DNA from: JAAYEL01 sp964345835 | GTDB taxonomy: Bacteria > Bacillota > Clostridia > Tissierellales > Peptoniphilaceae | Direction: 5' to 3' | DNA length: 21,126 nt | NCBI GenBank assembly: GCA_964345835.1 | Contig: CAYFSL010000016.1 | Location: 1 to 21,126 of the forward strand | Part shown: piece by piece, positions 21,119-21,126 of the stretch | Layout: each line of letters starts with the position of its first letter | How positions within the stretch are numbered: position 1 is the stretch's first letter | Made by a program: the position numbers and the translations under genes | The notes under the pieces: generated by a model | The model's database searches: none | Told to the model about the DNA's origin: nothing | The model's input: only the letters and a program-made list of their open reading frames with translations

Positions 21119-21126
21119 AACTCAAC

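Noticed and set aside
1..21126. CRISPR array, phage region or defence cluster
   Set aside because: I saw no regularly spaced repeats, nuclease/restriction motifs or phage structural genes; nearly all genes are recognisable housekeeping functions.

Overview
The window looks like chromosomal housekeeping DNA from a low-GC Gram-positive anaerobe (Firmicutes in the broad sense). The gene style resembles the Peptoniphilaceae/Tissierellia group (Anaerococcus, Peptoniphilus, Finegoldia), but that genus-level guess is inference. The Firmicute assignment rests on a large Alu-domain SRP RNA, a T-box in front of tyrS, RNase M5, Veg, RapZ and WhiA together, strong AAGGAGG-type ribosome binding sites and TTGACA-N17-TATAAT promoters. 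No phage, transposase, CRISPR array or integrase is visible.

Layout. (1) 1-1200: a small one-helix membrane protein and a VOC-fold protein on the plus strand face a minus-strand stable-RNA unit, tRNA-Ser(GGA) followed by the SRP RNA, with its own consensus promoter and terminator. (2) 1206-3913, minus strand: a T-box-controlled tyrS followed 15 bases later by an AI-2E-family permease. (3) 4009-4810: a small-type transaldolase with its own terminator. (4) 4909-8046: a three-gene ABC-2 exporter operon (one ATPase, two permeases) ending in a terminator that contains the last stop codon. (5) 8071-12285: a tightly overlapping operon metG-tatD-rnmV-ksgA, a conserved Firmicute order linking translation and rRNA maturation. 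(6) 12301-14241: a YruB-type glutaredoxin and an Mrp-like ATPase, interrupted by a 100-N scaffold gap and an exact repeat of at least 501 bp, so the glutaredoxin appears twice. (7) 14423-15078: a DUF1858 CxxC redox protein (minus) divergent from veg (plus), with three consensus promoters in about 120 bases. (8) 15149-17096: murI and a membrane-anchored SH3/VanY-like protein that has lost its zinc ligands. (9) 17107-21081: murB, a PHP phosphoesterase, rapZ, a Nudix hydrolase and whiA, nearly all touching or overlapping.

Themes. Regions 8 and 9 combine peptidoglycan precursor synthesis (D-Glu from MurI, UDP-MurNAc from MurB) with the RapZ/WhiA cell-envelope and division regulators. Regions 6 and 7 hold small thiol and Fe-S-related proteins. 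Points most worth a second look: the catalytically dead VanY-like protein between murI and murB, the cysteine-free Mrp, the unusually compact T-box leader, the terminator abutting the murB ribosome binding site, the structured RNA between glutaredoxin and mrp, and the duplication around the assembly gap. I found no clear evidence of a wholly new multi-gene system.
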